64,000 bases of DNA. Source: Rhodopseudomonas palustris HaA2. Its GTDB lineage: Bacteria; Pseudomonadota; Alphaproteobacteria; Rhizobiales; Xanthobacteraceae. The DNA is taken from positions 2,666,001-2,730,000 of the forward strand of contig NC_007778.1 in assembly GCF_000013365.1 (NCBI RefSeq), given 5' to 3'. The notes under the pieces are model-generated. The model was not told where the DNA came from and did no database searches. It saw only the letters and a program-made list of their open reading frames with translations. Both the position numbers and the translations under genes were made by a program. Shown piece by piece: positions 9,232-17,465 of this stretch (position 1 is the stretch's first letter; every line of letters starts with the position of its first letter).

Positions 9232-9413
9232 TTGTCTGGTTTCCCCCACGACTTATCATCTGCCACGTGTTGGACCGGATCATCGCGGTTTCGCGCGCGC
9301 CGCGCAAGACGACCGTGCGAGACGCCATTCCGCAAGACGGGATGGCGGCGCTGTGACGCGCGCGCCGAGGTGGCGCCGTGCTATGCTGGCACCGACAGAA
9401 CGGGACATTCTCG

Positions 9414-10151
9414 ATGCGATATCCTTCGACGATTCCGATGCTTTCGCGCAGTGCGCGCGCTCCTTGCCGGTTTGCGCTGCTCGCGCTGGCGCTGCTGTTC
9501 GTGGCATCGCCCGCGTGCGCCGACAGCGTCGAGGTCGCGCCCGGCGTGCAGGTCACGCGCAAGAGCTACAGCGGCCCCACCAATCAGCAGCCGTTCTTCG
9601 GTTTCGCCGCCAAGACGCCGGAGCAGCGCGCCGCCGACGAGACATTCGTCAGCGACATGGTGGCGGCCACCGGCTCGCGGCAGAAGGCGTTCGACGCGGC
9701 CAGCCTGCGCGGCTGGCGGGCGATCAGCAAGGGCAATGCCCCGGAAGCCGCGTTGCGCTTCAACCAGGCCTATCTGCTCGCGCCTGAACAGAGCGCGGTC
9801 TATCACGGCTTCGCCATCGTGACGATGATGCGGTTTGGCGACATCGACTACGCCGACGAATTGTTCAAACGCGCGCGCCTGCAGCCGCATCCGCTGAAGC
9901 CGCTGGCATCCGATCACGGCCGCGCGTTGCTGATCGGCAAGCGCCCGCAGCAGGCGCGCGCGGTGCTGGAGCAGGCGGTCGTCGACGCCCCGGACCTCGC
10001 CGATGCGTGGTCCAATCTCGGTTTCGCCCGGCTGCAGACCGGCGACGCCGCCGGCGCCTGCGTCGCCGCCAATGAGGCCGCGACGCGAAAACCGTCCAGC
10101 ACTGTCAGCAGCGATCTGGCGCAGTTGCGTAGCAGCGCGAAGTGCAAGTAG
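9414..10151 (+). CDS. Secreted tetratricopeptide-repeat protein
   Basis: The 245-residue protein has a long N-terminal signal (hydrophobic stretch CRFALLALALLFVASPACA) and several TPR-like helix pairs, including PEAALRFNQAYLLAPEQS and APDLADAWSNLGFARLQTGDAAGACVAANEA. It resembles TadD/PilF-type TPR proteins but no partner genes are nearby. Start options are ATG 9414 and ATG 9438; both give a signal peptide. It is probably periplasmic, or a lipoprotein if the Cys near the end of the signal is used. Function unknown. Confidence 0.72.
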   Translation: MRYPSTIPMLSRSARAPCRFALLALALLFVASPACADSVEVAPGVQVTRKSYSGPTNQQPFFGFAAKTPEQRAADETFVSDMVAATGSRQKAFDAASLRGWRAISKGNAPEAALRFNQAYLLAPEQSAVYHGFAIVTMMRFGDIDYADELFKRARLQPHPLKPLASDHGRALLIGKRPQQARAVLEQAVVDAPDLADAWSNLGFARLQTGDAAGACVAANEAATRKPSSTVSSDLAQLRSSAKCK

Positions 10152-10246
10152 CTGTGCGGACGGACAATCGCTGTGGCAGGGTCGCGGCGCGAAACTAGAG
10201 CACGTGATCGCTTGATTGAAGCAACGCGTCATTCTCGCATGCGGAG

Positions 10247-10352
10247 TCGTCATCCTGAGGTGCGAGCGCAGCGAGCCTCGAAGGATGCGGCCAAGGCACT
10301 TGCGGCTCATCCTTCGAGGCCCGGTGGGCCGCGCGAGGCGCGGCCCACCGGG
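10247..10352. repeat. Palindromic intergenic repeat, CATCCTGAGGTGCG family
   Basis: CATCCT-GAGG and CCTCGAAGGATG arms are followed by CATCCTTCGAGG and a strong hairpin (CCCGGTGGGCCGCG with CGCGGCCCACCGGG at 10320-10352). It is a compound REP-like unit in the gap after the TPR gene. Confidence 0.72.
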
Positions 10353-10385
10353 CACGCCGGTGATTCCATCAAAACCAGAACTGCT

Positions 10386-10547
10386 CTAGCGGCCGATCTG
10401 ATGTTTCAGGGAGGTGAGGCCGAACAGCGCCTTCTGCGCGTCGTCGAGATGGCGGCCTTTGAAATACACCGCATCGATCACCGCGCCGAGCGCGAACAGA
10501 AGGGCAAAGACCACAAGGCCGCGCATCGCTCGATCCAACCTCGCCAT
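10386..10547 (-). CDS. Small single-span membrane protein
   Basis: A 53-residue frame runs from ATG 10547-10545 to TAG 10388-10386. The product has a basic N terminus (MARLDRAMRG), one clear hydrophobic segment (LVVFALLFALGAVIDAVYF, residues 11-29) and a polar C terminus (KGRHLDDAQKALFGLTSLKHQIGR). The positive-inside N terminus followed by a membrane span is a coherent design, which supports a real gene despite the short length. No function can be assigned. Downstream on its strand lies the palindromic repeat; upstream is the cupin gene on the same strand. Confidence 0.55.
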   Translation of the reverse strand: MARLDRAMRGLVVFALLFALGAVIDAVYFKGRHLDDAQKALFGLTSLKHQIGR

Positions 10548-10674
10548 CGTGCTGCCGCCGCCGACGGTCGGCGCGCGGTGGACGGCGGGAGCCTACATCG
10601 ACGCGGGCGTGCCGCAAAGCCGCGACATTCGGCTGAGATCGTCCGCCGAGCCCGCCCGCTTAGATGAGGCTCCC

Positions 10675-11178
10675 TCAGTGCTTGTCCGACGGATGTTTCG
10701 GCGGCTGCACCGACCATGCCGCCGGTTCGTCGTGGGTGTCGGCCTTGGCCGCCGCCGCCGTCGCCTGCACCTTGCCGGGCGCGTGGTGGGCGGGTGCGTA
10801 GATCGTATAGAGCTGCATCGGCGTCGTCCCGGTGTTGGTGACGTTGTGCCAGGTCCCCGCCGGGACGAGCACGCACCAGCCGTCCGACACGTCCCGTTCG
10901 AAACTGAGCCTGTCCTTTGTGGCGCCCATCTGCACCCGGCCATTGCCCGCGTCGAGGCGCAGGAACTGATCCGTCTCCGGATGGGCTTCGAGGCCGATGT
11001 CGCCGCCGGGCGGAATCGACATCAGAGTCAATTGCAGATAGCGCCCGCTCCAGGCGACGGTGCGGTAATTGATATTGTCCTTGGTCGCGCCTTCGATGTC
11101 GAAGGATTGCGGCTGCGGCCCGATGTCGTGGATGAGGTGTTGGCTTGCGACGGGAATGGTGTCGGCAATGGTGCTCAC
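10675..11178 (-). CDS. Cupin-domain protein
   Basis: The 167-residue protein has one conserved beta-barrel cupin domain. Cupin motif 1 is around PPGGDIGLEAHPETDQFLRL and motif 2 around VLVPAGTWHNVTNTG, giving His/Glu candidates for a metal. Such proteins are often annotated as mannose-6-phosphate isomerase-like, but many have other roles, so no reaction is assigned. The last about 35 residues (Ala/Lys/Pro-rich, ending PPKHPSDKH) are probably disordered. The ATG at 11178 is preceded by a GGAGACACGTCGTG leader. No operon partner is evident. Confidence 0.8.
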   Translation of the reverse strand: MSTIADTIPVASQHLIHDIGPQPQSFDIEGATKDNINYRTVAWSGRYLQLTLMSIPPGGDIGLEAHPETDQFLRLDAGNGRVQMGATKDRLSFERDVSDGWCVLVPAGTWHNVTNTGTTPMQLYTIYAPAHHAPGKVQATAAAAKADTHDEPAAWSVQPPKHPSDKH

Positions 11179-11430
11179 GACGTGTCTCCTCGAATATGCT
11201 GCGAGGGTCCGTCTCGCATCCGGTTGAACATGGGCAAGTCATGCTGATCGAAACAGTTCCGGTGCGACACGCCGGCGTCGCGTTATTCGACGATCACGGC
11301 AGCCGCGGGCGCCGGCTTGCGAAGCGCTCGCAAGCTCGACGATCGCGCGCCCGCAGCGCAGGATCGCTGTGGCGCGATGACGTTTCCAGAGAGTAGCAAC
11401 CGGTTCGGACAGGACGAGAAGGGGATACGC

Positions 11431-11850
<420 letters not shown>

Positions 11851-12108
11851 CCGCGGATCGCGATCCGGGAGCGCCCGGCGCATTCGCCTCAAACTTGAAT
11901 CAAACCGGGTCGGAGCTTTCAGCGGCCCGGAAACGCTGTTCGTGGTCGCGCCGTCGCCGGCATTTCCGAGGAGGGAGCCTTCACCACCGCTTAAGCAGTC
12001 GCAGGAAATGGTGGCGCTAGCGGCTATCGATAGCGATTTGCCGCTAGTCGATGCGATCGCGCCCGGGCCCTCCGGAACGTCTCGCCATCGTCGGATGGGG
12101 CGTCCTCG
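11851..12108. other. Intergenic region before the HD-GYP gene
   Basis: 258 bases with no convincing coding frame, RNA gene or strong promoter. GGATGGGG shortly before 12109 is the only ribosome-binding candidate for the next gene. Confidence 0.5.
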
Positions 12109-13509
12109 ATGTCGGCTTGGGGTCATTCAGCGGAATGGGGAGCGGGACGGAGCGGCGAGGCGGTTCGCGGCCGTCCGCACGACGGGTTGCGGTTGCGGCC
12201 GCTGCTGGTGTTCGACGACCCCGCCTATGAGAGCGACTTCGTTCGCTACTACAACAGATTCTACTATCGCTACGCGCAAGTCAGCCTGATCGTCGGGATG
12301 CTGCTGGTGTCGGCCGATTTCCTCGTCGACCTGCTCGCATCCAAGGCCACGCCGGCGAATCTCGATCGCCTACTGCTCTGCGTGCCGCTGCTCGGCCTCG
12401 GCCTCGTCGGCTCGTTCGCCGACTACGCGCGGCGCCACTGGCAGCCGGTGATGTCCGGACTGATCACGGCGATCGCCGGCAGCCTGTTCTGGGTGCTGCT
12501 GGTGATCGACAACCAGGGCGGCATGGGCATGACGTCGTGGGTCGGCATCCTCAACTTCGTATTTCTCGAATTCTATTGCTTCGTCGTTCTCGGCGTCCAG
12601 TTCAGGTATGCGCTCGCAGCGGGTGCGATCGTTCTGGCGATGTTCGAACTCGCATTGCTGCGCGCGATCGGCGCGGACAGCGGCGCGTTTCTGTACTTGT
12701 CGTATCATGCGGCGACTCTGTTCATCCTGGCCGCGGGCATCGGCTGGTGGCGGGAATTCCTGCTGCGCAAGGGGTTTGCGGCGCAGACCAGCCTGAGGGC
12801 GGCGCAGAACGTCCTGAGGAACCAGAACGGCCATCTCGAGCTCGAGGTGGAGAAAAGCACCCAGCGGATTCAGCGCACCCAGGACGTCACCATCGAGATC
12901 CTGACCTCGCTGGCGGAGACCCGCGACAACGAAACCGGCAACCACATTCGCCGGACCCAGCATTATGTCAGGGCCCTGGCCCGCCGCCTGCAGTCGCACC
13001 CGGCCTTCGCGGCCTATCTGGTGGAGGCGCAGATCGACATGCTGTTCAAATACGCGCCGCTGCACGACATCGGCAAGGTCGGCATTCCCGACAGCATTCT
13101 GCTCAAGCCGGGCAAGCTCGATCCGCACGAATTCGAAATCATGAAGACCCACACCACGCTCGGTTACCAGACCATCGTGAACGCCGAAAAGCGGCTCGGC
13201 ACGCCGGTGGCGTTTCTCGCCTGCGCCAAGGAGATCGCGCTCAGCCATCACGAGCACTGGGACGGCAACGGCTACCCGAACCGGCTGGCGGGCGAGGCGA
13301 TTCCGATCTCGGCCCGGCTGATGGCGGTGGCCGATGTCTACGACGCGCTGACCTCGCGCCGGGTCTACAAGGACGCGATGCCGCACGATCGGGCGGTCGC
13401 GATCATCAAGGACGGCAGCGGCCGGCAATTCGACCCCGACGTGGTCGACGCGTTCGTCGCCATTGCCGCCGATGAATTCAAGACGATCGCGGCCCGCTAC
13501 GCGGACTGA
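12109..13509 (+). CDS. Membrane HD-GYP phosphodiesterase
   Basis: The 466-residue protein has an N-terminal hydrophobic region with about six membrane spans (roughly residues 55-225), a coiled-coil linker (SLRAAQNVLRNQNGHLELEVEKSTQRI), and a C-terminal HD-GYP domain. The HD pair is in LHDIGKVGIPD (His319) and the second signature is HHEHWDGNGYPNRLAGEAIP. Such domains hydrolyse cyclic di-GMP. There is no receiver domain, so sensing is probably through the membrane part, which resembles a generic multi-span input module. The start is uncertain: the first about 40 residues are polar and a later start is possible. Confidence 0.88.
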   Translation: MSAWGHSAEWGAGRSGEAVRGRPHDGLRLRPLLVFDDPAYESDFVRYYNRFYYRYAQVSLIVGMLLVSADFLVDLLASKATPANLDRLLLCVPLLGLGLVGSFADYARRHWQPVMSGLITAIAGSLFWVLLVIDNQGGMGMTSWVGILNFVFLEFYCFVVLGVQFRYALAAGAIVLAMFELALLRAIGADSGAFLYLSYHAATLFILAAGIGWWREFLLRKGFAAQTSLRAAQNVLRNQNGHLELEVEKSTQRIQRTQDVTIEILTSLAETRDNETGNHIRRTQHYVRALARRLQSHPAFAAYLVEAQIDMLFKYAPLHDIGKVGIPDSILLKPGKLDPHEFEIMKTHTTLGYQTIVNAEKRLGTPVAFLACAKEIALSHHEHWDGNGYPNRLAGEAIPISARLMAVADVYDALTSRRVYKDAMPHDRAVAIIKDGSGRQFDPDVVDAFVAIAADEFKTIAARYAD

Positions 13510-13606
13510 GCCGGCCGGGCGGCCATATGCACCGTCACAGCGCGGCAGCCTGCCTCTGCCTGCTACGCCAATTGTTAAATAATCAAAGGTAGCATTCGCC
13601 ATCCTC

Positions 13607-14206
13607 GTGGATCTACTGGGGGCGGCCGTGATCAGATCGTATTTCGAAGCCCATTGGGTGGCGGCGGCGCTGTGCATGGGCGTGGCGCTGCTCCTTCTGC
13701 TGCCATTGGGCGTACCCGGCGGCGACCGCGCGTTGCTGCTGGTCTATCTGGCGTCGCCGATCTACATGCTGCACCAGGTCGAGGAGCACCTCGGCGACCG
13801 CTTCCGCACTTACGTGAACAGCAAAGTGTTCGGCGGCGTCGAGGCGCTGACGCCCGGCGACGTGCTGCTGATCAATCTGCCCGGCGTGTGGGGCATCAAC
13901 CTCGCGGCGTTGTATGCGGCGTATTTCATCGGCCCCGGCTGGGGCCTCGCCGCGGCGTATCTGATCCTCGTCAACGGCCTCACCCATGTCGGCATGGCGG
14001 CGCATCTGCGCGGCTATAACCCCGGCCTCGGCAGCGCCGCGCTGGTGTTCATCCCGTTCGGCCTGTTCGCCTTGATCGAGATCCCGGCCACGGCCCTGCA
14101 GCACGCCGTGGGCCTCACGATCGCCATCGCCATCCACGCCGCGATCGCGCTGCACGCGCGGCAGCGGGCGATGGCGGGGCGGGGGGTGGCCACCTCAATG
14201 GCTTGA
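13607..14206 (+). CDS. HXXEE-motif membrane protein
   Basis: The 199-residue protein is very hydrophobic, with five to six predicted spans, and contains HQVEEH in the first third, which matches the HXXEE signature of an uncharacterised membrane family. The motif could bind a metal but no reaction is known. The GTG at 13607 opens the frame; GTG at 13628 is a good alternative because GGGGG lies five bases before it. The TTAAATAATC stretch upstream is the only AT-rich promoter candidate. Confidence 0.75.
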   Translation: MDLLGAAVIRSYFEAHWVAAALCMGVALLLLLPLGVPGGDRALLLVYLASPIYMLHQVEEHLGDRFRTYVNSKVFGGVEALTPGDVLLINLPGVWGINLAALYAAYFIGPGWGLAAAYLILVNGLTHVGMAAHLRGYNPGLGSAALVFIPFGLFALIEIPATALQHAVGLTIAIAIHAAIALHARQRAMAGRGVATSMA

Positions 14207-14227
14207 AGCCGTCGCGGATCAGAGATC

Positions 14228-14325
14228 GTAGGGCGGGTTAGCCGAAGGCGTAACCCGCCATTGTGAGGCTTCGACCGAATTGCGGTGACCGAATTGGCGG
14301 ATGACGCTTCGCTAATCCGCCCTAC
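14228..14325. repeat. Palindromic repeat, GTAGGGCGGGTTA family
   Basis: Left end GTAGGGCGGGTTAGCCGAAG and right end CTTCGCTAATCCGCCCTAC are complementary, with GGCGTAACCCGCC and GGCGGATGACGC inner arms. Two more copies follow at 15376-15461 and 15506-15594. Confidence 0.82.
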
Positions 14326-14335
14326 GGGCTGCGTC

Positions 14336-14758
14336 TCAGTCGCTCGCCGTCCAGGGATCGATCACGGTCAGGCCGGCCGCGTCGAACGCACTCGCGTCGC
14401 GCGACGCGACACTAAAGCCGTGTGCGGCGGCGATCGCGGCGATATAGCCGTCGGGCGTGGGGAAGCCCTTTCCGACCGCGCGTGCCTTGACGGCGAGATC
14501 GGCATAGCACCGCGCCGCAGGGATATCGAAGTGCAGGACACGGCGGTCGAACTGGTCCAGCAAGCCGTCGATCCGAACCGCCAGCAAGTTCTTTCGCTTG
14601 CCGTCCGGCATCGCGCCGACGCCGAAGAGAAGTTCGGCCACGGTGATGCTGGACAGAAACAAGGTCTCGGCCGCCTGAACGTCGAGCCAGGCGAGAACCG
14701 ACGGGTGAGGTCCGGGTTTGATCGCTTCCGAGACGACGTTGGTGTCCAGCAGGATCAT
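14336..14758 (-). CDS. FitB-type PIN-domain toxin
   Basis: The 140-residue protein is a PIN-domain ribonuclease of the VapC/FitB group. Acidic residues expected for the metal site are visible in LLDTNVVSE, TVAELLFG, PTPDGYIAAIA and SRDASAFD. The C-terminal GLTVIDPW is typical. It should cleave RNA when freed from its antitoxin. ATG 14758 gives the family start MILLDTNVVSE; TTG 14770 and GTG 14767 are in-frame alternatives. It lies immediately downstream of the antitoxin gene on the same strand, the normal antitoxin-first order. Confidence 0.9.
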   Translation of the reverse strand: MILLDTNVVSEAIKPGPHPSVLAWLDVQAAETLFLSSITVAELLFGVGAMPDGKRKNLLAVRIDGLLDQFDRRVLHFDIPAARCYADLAVKARAVGKGFPTPDGYIAAIAAAHGFSVASRDASAFDAAGLTVIDPWTASD

Positions 14759-14782
14759 TCGAGGCACCAATTCCGCGTCAGG

Positions 14783-15037
14783 TCATTCAAACTTCATCGG
14801 CTCGGCCGGACGCGTGTCGCGGACCTGTTCGAGCGCTTCGATATCGGCATTGGTGAGACCCATTTTCCGGCTTATGTCCGACAAGGCGGTGCCGAGCCGC
14901 ACGCGGCCCTCGGGGCGCACGGCGGCTTCCAGAATGGCGCGCATCTCTGCCTCCGCGCTGCGATTATGCTGCGCCGCGCGGACCTTCAGGGCGCGATGCG
15001 CCTCGTCGGAGAGGTTGCGAATGGTGACGGCGACCAT
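14783..15037 (-). CDS. FitA-type ribbon-helix-helix antitoxin
   Basis: The 84-residue product begins MVAVTIRNLSDEAHRALKVRAAQHNRSAEAEMRAIL, a FitA-like ribbon-helix-helix DNA-binding domain. The C-terminal half (ALSDISRKMGLTNADIEALEQVRDTRPAEPMKFE) would wrap the toxin and block its active site. It is the first gene of the pair, ending 24 bases before the preferred toxin start. Autoregulation is strongly suggested by the inverted repeat at 15064-15095. Confidence 0.9.
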   Translation of the reverse strand: MVAVTIRNLSDEAHRALKVRAAQHNRSAEAEMRAILEAAVRPEGRVRLGTALSDISRKMGLTNADIEALEQVRDTRPAEPMKFE

Positions 15038-15063
15038 GCTGGCGTCCTCCGCGGGATGACTGC

Positions 15064-15095
15064 GATGCTATCAAACTAGGAAAAATGATAGCATC
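15064..15095 (-). promoter_or_regulatory. Operator of the FitAB-type operon
   Basis: Perfect 10-base arms GATGCTATCA (15064-15073) and TGATAGCATC (15086-15095) are separated by 12 bases, placing arm centres 22 bases apart, two helical turns. The core TGCTATCA-N12-TGATAGCA is, from memory, the same inverted repeat bound by the Neisseria gonorrhoeae FitAB complex. It lies 27 bases upstream of the antitoxin start. Confidence 0.82.
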
Positions 15096-15231
15096 TTTCA
15101 AGGGTGGTGCTGCGCTCACCTAGGCGGCCGAACCTCTTGGAAGGAAGCGGGGCAAGTGCGATCACGCTGAAGGAATCCGCCAGCGCATCAGCCCAAGGCC
15201 CCCTCCGCCTCACGCGACGAGCGAGCGCGGC

Positions 15232-15355
15232 CCGTAGGGTGGCGCTGAGCGCCTCGTCCGCCATAGCTCAAAGAGCGACGGCGGAAGCGAAGCCCACGCG
15301 GAGCACCGCACAGCGCGCGTGGGCACGGCGCTGACGCGCCTTTGCCCACCTTGCG
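15232..15355. repeat. Compound palindromic repeat
   Basis: CGTAGGGTGGCGCTGAGCGCC, CGGCGGAAGCGAAGCCCACGC and GCGTGGGC...GCGCCTTTGCCCACCTTGCG form nested partial palindromes. A related fragment (CGTGGGCACGTCGCTGCG, TTTGCCCACCCTACG) occurs at about 52053-52090. It looks like a mosaic of REP-like units. Confidence 0.5.
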
Positions 15356-15375
15356 CTTGCTTCAGCTCGTAGCCC

Positions 15376-15461
15376 GTAGGGCGGATAAGCCGAAGGCGTC
15401 ATCCGCCGATACCGCTATCGCCATGAACGCTGGCGGATGGCGCTTCGCTTATCCGCCCTAC
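15376..15461. repeat. Palindromic repeat, GTAGGGCGGATAA family
   Basis: Ends GTAGGGCGGATAAGCCGAAG and CTTCGCTTATCCGCCCTAC are complementary. Second of three closely related copies between the FitAB pair and the unknown membrane protein gene. Confidence 0.82.
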
Positions 15462-15505
15462 GGGAGGTAATTCGCTTTCAAGTGGATTCGCTTGACGCCG
15501 ATATC

Positions 15506-15594
15506 GCAGGGCGGGTTAGCCGAAGGCGTAACCCGCCATTACGGCGAATCCCAGTGGATAGATTGGCGGATTACGCTGCGTTAATCCGCCCTAC
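15506..15594. repeat. Palindromic repeat, G(T/C)AGGGCGGGTTA family
   Basis: Ends GCAGGGCGGGTTAGCC and TTAATCCGCCCTAC are complementary; inner GGCGTAACCCGCC and GGCGGATTACGC arms match the copy at 14228-14325. Confidence 0.8.
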
Positions 15595-15903
15595 GAGCTA
15601 ATCTGTAAGGGCTGGATTTCATAGAGTGATAACCTGGCATAATCCGGTCACAGTCCCGTTCGTGCGGTTCCCGTAAGTGCGGCGGTGGCTGTATTGGACA
15701 GCAACAGGCGAGAACAATAGATCGTAACTAAAGGGCCATGTTTAGTGGTTACCCACGCCGCGCATTAATGTGTAGGACGGGATAGCCGGGCGACCCGCCG
15801 AGCCCGCCGGCGGATTGAGAAAAGCAAGGGCGTGGACGAATACGAACTGCGTTTCGCTAATCCACTTACATGTGGGTCCGTCCGTTATATTCGAGGTTTA
15901 CAG
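15595..15903. other. Leader region of the low-GC gene with a decayed repeat
   Basis: Base composition falls here relative to the surroundings. Around 15771-15870 the sequence GTAGGACGGGATAGCC ... GCGTTTCGCTAATCCACTTAC looks like a degraded copy of the GTAGGGCGGGTTAGCC repeat. This argues that an in-frame ATG at 15832 lies in repeat DNA and that the gene really starts at 15904. No RNA gene is evident. Confidence 0.45.
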
Positions 15904-16983
15904 ATGTCTCATCCTGATTCTGAAGCAGAGATTATTTCCCCAATTGATCCAGAGCGGGCGGCAGTTGTTTTGCCTTGTGAACCTCACCAGTTTCGGGAGT
16001 TCATCTCAGGTCTGCTTGGTAAGCCGCAGGTGATCGATCGAACTATATCAGGGCCCTTCTGTGTGGCGAAGAGCGACATTGAAGACTTGTTCATCTTGTT
16101 AGATCAGAGGGTGTCATCTCAGAATGATTCCACCCTTATTCAATTCACGGCGCGGATATTCTACAAAGACAATTCTTCTGTGTTGCTGAATTCGTTTTCT
16201 GATTTTGCGAGCTACAAGGAGGTCAAGCCTCTTGTCTCGACTGCGGTCCAACTAGGATGGACCTATCTTATCAAGTTCAGAAACAAGAATGTGCACGAGA
16301 AGCAGCAGATAGATGTTGGCTTTTTGGGGGATCCGCATCGAAGACTCGATCTCGACGAGTTTCGATTTAGGTCGATGGAGTTTCGGAATTCTGGCTTTAT
16401 ATCGTTGCGGATAAGTCATACTGATCGGACCTGGGGGACGGATATTGAAGCTCTTCTCTCGGGGCATCTGACGCGCTTAGTGCGCCAGCAATCCCCTTTG
16501 CGATCATTCGCTCGGCGCTATTCTACTCAAATTGGGTTTTTGACTTTTGCCGCCCTGATTTGCTCGTTTCTCTACGGAGGTTGGATTGCTTTAGATGATT
16601 ACAAGGATCAAGTGACGCGGGGAGCTCGTGAAGTCCTTAGGATGGATTTTAGTCAGACAGCGACAATAGCAAGTGCGACCAAAGAAATTCTACAGCGCTT
16701 AGTCGACAGCCCGAACGAGCGATTGATCGGGATTTCATTGTTTGGCTTTTTGCTAGCGCTAGGGGTTAGTGCAATTCTTGCGACAATGGTGGGCGAATAT
16801 GCAAGCGAACGAAAGCCGAGCTTTGTTGCGCTTACCGACAAGACTATCGAGTTGCGTGATGCGACGTTGTCGCGTGATTGGGACAATTGGTTCTTTTTCG
16901 TTTGCTCTATTCTCGGTTCGATTATTCTTTCAGTATTGGGAAATTACGCGTTTTATCTCATTGTCAAACGATTCTTGGAGTGA
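15904..16983 (+). CDS. Membrane protein of unknown function, low GC
   Basis: The 359-residue protein is not recognised. Its N-terminal about 205 residues are soluble and mixed, including VLPCEPHQFREFISGLLGKP and DSTLIQFTARIFYKDNSSVL. The rest has three hydrophobic segments: about 209-230 (IGFLTFAALICSFLYGGWIAL), 273-297 (LIGISLFGFLLALGVSAILA) and 328-354 (WFFFVCSILGSIILSVLGNY). A C-terminal RFLE ends it. ATG 15904 is chosen because GAGG lies just upstream and the earlier in-frame ATG sits in repeat-like sequence. Its codons favour T/A endings, unlike its neighbours, which suggests horizontal acquisition. It sits between a toxin-antitoxin pair and a multicopy repeat, a typical accessory setting. 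Confidence 0.75.
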   Translation: MSHPDSEAEIISPIDPERAAVVLPCEPHQFREFISGLLGKPQVIDRTISGPFCVAKSDIEDLFILLDQRVSSQNDSTLIQFTARIFYKDNSSVLLNSFSDFASYKEVKPLVSTAVQLGWTYLIKFRNKNVHEKQQIDVGFLGDPHRRLDLDEFRFRSMEFRNSGFISLRISHTDRTWGTDIEALLSGHLTRLVRQQSPLRSFARRYSTQIGFLTFAALICSFLYGGWIALDDYKDQVTRGAREVLRMDFSQTATIASATKEILQRLVDSPNERLIGISLFGFLLALGVSAILATMVGEYASERKPSFVALTDKTIELRDATLSRDWDNWFFFVCSILGSIILSVLGNYAFYLIVKRFLE

Positions 16984-17013
16984 GCCAATCTAGACAGGGC
17001 CTCAAAGTCGCCC

Positions 17014-17042
17014 TTGACAAAATTCCCATAGGATCATATACC
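17014..17042 (+). promoter_or_regulatory. Promoter at the start of the repeated element (copy A)
   Basis: TTGACA at 17014-17019 and TATACC at 17037-17042 (17-base spacer; ATATAC one base earlier gives 16). The second copy of the element on the other strand begins with the same arrangement (51826-51853), which makes a functional promoter more likely than chance. Confidence 0.6.
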
Positions 17043-17465
17043 CACGCCGGTCCCGTCCACGAGGGGCGCTTCTAGAGGCGTCTTGGAGTGGGGCGGGGTG
17101 TGGCGCCTGCGGGCGGGGGGCAGACGTGTTCTCCGCACTCGGGACGCTTCGGGTCGCCGTCCGGGCCCACTACGAGGCTCTGCCACTTGGTAGTTGGCTG
17201 GACGCGGCACAGGCGAAGGCGGGAGAAATCCCTCCGGATCAACAGGGTTTCATTACCCGGACCTGCGCCCGGAAGCACGGCCCTGAAGCGACAAGTCGCC
17301 ACGGTGGAGCGCCGGAAGGCGTTTCCGCGGCCTCTGATTGCCGGCGATCCGGTGATCACGCTGCGGCAACCACGACCAAGGTGCGCCTTTCGGCGCTCCG
17401 CCGCCCCTCATCGTCGCGAGGGGCGGAACGTCCGCACAACTCGGGCGCCGGTTGCGCCGCGAGAA
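17014..17465 (+). repeat. Promoter-bearing repeated element, copy A (candidate ncRNA)
   Basis: About 450 bases are homologous, in the same order, to the minus strand of 51853-51362. Conserved blocks are the TTGACA/TATA promoter, GAGGGGCGCTTC-GAGGCGTC (17061-17081), CCGTCCGGGCC-ACTACGAGGCTCTGC (17158-17183), GGCGAAGGCGG-GAAATCC, a small hairpin GGGTTTCATTACCC (17245-17258), GCGCCGGAAGGCGTT (17310-17323) and CTCGGGC-GCCGCGAGAAC near 17441-17465. No frame keeps a consistent protein between the copies with start and stop, so a transcribed non-coding RNA or a non-autonomous mobile element is more plausible than a gene. Not a recognised insertion sequence. Confidence 0.6.

Noticed and set aside
15232-15594. 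Possible CRISPR array
   Set aside because: The repeats are palindromic units of 85-125 bases that differ from each other, without regular short spacers or cas genes.
17014-17465. Group II intron, tmRNA or rRNA fragment
   Set aside because: No domain V-like hairpin, no reverse transcriptase, no tmRNA tag or tRNA-like ends, and no match to rRNA beyond chance GGCGAAGGCGG.
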